Source: an uncultured Kangiellaceae bacterium
Lineage (GTDB): Bacteria; Pseudomonadota; Gammaproteobacteria; Enterobacterales; Kangiellaceae
Assembly: GCA_905479925.1 (NCBI GenBank)
Contig: CAJQOL010000046.1
Span: forward strand, 1-54,941
Reading direction: 5' to 3'
DNA length: 54,941 nt
A program made the position numbers and the translations under genes. The number at the start of each line of letters is the position of its first letter. The first letter of the stretch is position 1. Positions 53,687-54,941 of the stretch are shown piece by piece. The notes beneath the pieces are model-generated. The model saw only the letters and a list, made by a program, of their open reading frames with translations. It made no database searches and was not told the origin of the DNA.

Positions 53687-54586
53687 ATGAAGCGCTCCGA
53701 AGAATTAGCTCTGTTCATTGAAGTGGCAAAGTGGAAAAGTTTTGCTGAGGCCGGACGCCGAATGGGTTTACCGACAACGTCAGTTAGCCGTAAAATTCAG
53801 CTTTTGGAAGACGAGCTTTCAATAAAGCTTTTTAATCGCAACACCAGATCTGTTTCTTTGACAGATATTGGCGAAAGGCTGTTGCCGAAAGCAGAGCAGG
53901 TACTTGAAAGCTTAGATGAGCTACGTGATGAAATTTCAACAACGGTGATGACTCCTCGAGGAGTGATTCGACTAACTTGCCCATCTGCAATTCTTCGTTA
54001 TGTTAATCCCGTGATTGCCAGCTTTGCGAAGAGTAATCCAACTATTCACTTTATGTTCAACAGCTCTAATAGAAATGAAGACATAGTCAGATCTGGTTAC
54101 GATTTTGCATTTAGAGTTGGGCCACTAAAAGACTCTTCGCAAGTCGCCATCGCAGTTTCACCGATCCGCTATGCTCTGGTCTTGCATAGCAAATGGCTAC
54201 CTGACGTTAAAGATATCAACCACCCGTCTCAGCTTGAGAAAATACCTTGCATAAGAAATTCTATCGATGGGTATATTCTTCCTTGGCGTTTCAAAAAAGG
54301 TAGCCAATCGATAGACTTAGATGTGAATCACTACATTCTATGTGATGATCTATTCTTAAGCACTCAAATGGCCGCAGAGGGACTAGGAGCTGCCTATGTT
54401 CCATATATGTTGGCAAATGACCATATTAAAAATGGAACTCTAATTGAAGTACTAGATAGCTGGATGCCCAAAGATAAGATTCTATATCTAGTTTTTAACC
54501 ATCGAGATAACATGCCTTTGAAATCCACCTTGTTTATTGAACACATGAGGAAGCACAAAAATACCATTCAAGAAATATTGGACTAA
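53687..54586 (+). CDS. LysR-family transcriptional regulator
   Basis: The protein has 299 residues. The N-terminal winged helix-turn-helix reads ELALFIEVAKWKSFAEAGRRMGLPTTSVSRKIQLLEDELSIKLFNRNTRSVSLTDIGERL, followed by the periplasmic-binding-like effector domain. DKILYLVFNHRDNMPLKSTLFIEHM is close to the AaeR/CrgA-type C-terminus. It is expected to control the divergent NmrA-like and ABM genes. The effector is unknown. Confidence 0.93.
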   Translation: MKRSEELALFIEVAKWKSFAEAGRRMGLPTTSVSRKIQLLEDELSIKLFNRNTRSVSLTDIGERLLPKAEQVLESLDELRDEISTTVMTPRGVIRLTCPSAILRYVNPVIASFAKSNPTIHFMFNSSNRNEDIVRSGYDFAFRVGPLKDSSQVAIAVSPIRYALVLHSKWLPDVKDINHPSQLEKIPCIRNSIDGYILPWRFKKGSQSIDLDVNHYILCDDLFLSTQMAAEGLGAAYVPYMLANDHIKNGTLIEVLDSWMPKDKILYLVFNHRDNMPLKSTLFIEHMRKHKNTIQEILD

Positions 54587-54941
54587 GGTGTGGGGTGAAA
54601 AACAAATGTCAACCGAGTTTCTACTAGCTTCTGACAAACAGGATTCCGAAACTCCTGCGTATGCATAAAACCGCATTAGCTTACTAAAGCAATTGAGGGA
54701 CTAATTAAGTTCCTATTGAGTGAACAAAACCCGCGTCCCGTCCCACCACCATCTTGAATGAATGGGGTCAAGTCTTTCTTTGCCGCTCTTGCTTTTTTAA
54801 GTAAACGACTCACCCAACTATAAAAAAAACTTATCCACAAAGTGTTCGATAACAGTTTGGTAAAACGTATGACGTCAATTTAGTAAGCCTTAAAAAGTGT
54901 ACGACGATAACGCGGTAAAACAGCTCATTTTTTAATATTTC
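54587..54941. other. Intergenic right end of the window
   Basis: No gene is supported. It contains the right 24-nt repeat (54762-54785) and one perfect DnaA-box-type nonamer TTATCCACA (54831-54839), which is alone and so not evidence of an origin. Confidence 0.5.
54762..54785 (+). repeat. 24-nt repeat, right member of an inverted pair
   Basis: It matches the reverse complement of 51781-51804 at 22 of 24 bases. Strings containing GGGGTCAAGTCTTT are found between genes in many proteobacteria, sometimes near REP-associated transposases, which are not present here. Confidence 0.75.

Noticed and set aside
54831..54839. Perfect DnaA box considered as part of an origin
   Set aside because: Only one box is present, with no dnaA, dnaN, gidA or clustered boxes. 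A second near-match (about 26726) is isolated too.

Overview
The window looks like part of the chromosome of a free-living, polarly flagellated gammaproteobacterium. The evidence is a Vibrio/Pseudomonas/Shewanella-style flagellar layout (flgB-L, flgA-M-N, cheV-cheR, flaG-fliD-fliS, motY), RNase T, the PpsA/PpsR pair, AT-rich DNA and sigma-28/sigma-54 flagellar promoters. The genus cannot be fixed from the sequence alone.

Layout. (1) 1-715 is an intergenic repeat region. (2) 716-20453 is a surface-glycan island just upstream of the flagellins. Its first part is one tightly packed minus-strand operon (10859 to 716) holding a GT61 glycosyltransferase, an FdtA/QdtA-type sugar ketoisomerase, a CDP-glycerol-transferase-like gene broken by one in-frame TAG, a nucleotidyltransferase-like fragment, and four genes matching in order and type the Campylobacter jejuni Cj1418-Cj1417-Cj1416-Cj1415 pathway for activated phosphoramidate. 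An unknown protein and two formyltransferase-fold proteins follow. The second part holds an FkbM methyltransferase, an ACP/AMP-ligase/hexapeptide-acyltransferase/oxidoreductase set, a DegT aminotransferase, a fused methyltransferase and a GT41/SPINDLY-like glycosyltransferase. (3) 20953-26680 carries two flagellins, flaG, fliD, fliS, a fliT-like gene and a GNAT gene, with three clear sigma-28 promoters. (4) 26931-37816 is flgL-flgB on the minus strand behind a sigma-54 promoter. (5) 38360-43857 holds cheR, cheV, flgA-flgM-flgN, RNase T and motY. (6) 44028-47399 holds ppsA and its regulator ppsR. (7) 47400-54941 is accessory DNA: repeats, an IS110 remnant, a damaged ParE/ParD pair, an ISKra4-family element, and a LysR/NmrA/monooxygenase block bracketed by inverted 24-nt repeats.

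How the genes may work together. The island appears able to make a 3-amino-3,6-dideoxy sugar (ketoisomerase plus DegT aminotransferase), acylate or formylate it, transfer it with GT41- and GT61-type enzymes, and decorate a glycan with phosphoramidate. Because the island abuts the flagellin genes, flagellin is the likely acceptor, but this is inference. A phosphoramidate-modified flagellar (or other surface) glycan would be the main novelty at the protein level.

At the RNA level, the long 5' leader of the second flagellin contains five successive hairpins that present the same loop (UUCUCAG or UCUCAG) on unrelated stems. The first flagellin leader holds two more copies of the motif. This looks like a multi-site RNA regulatory array and I do not recognise it as described.
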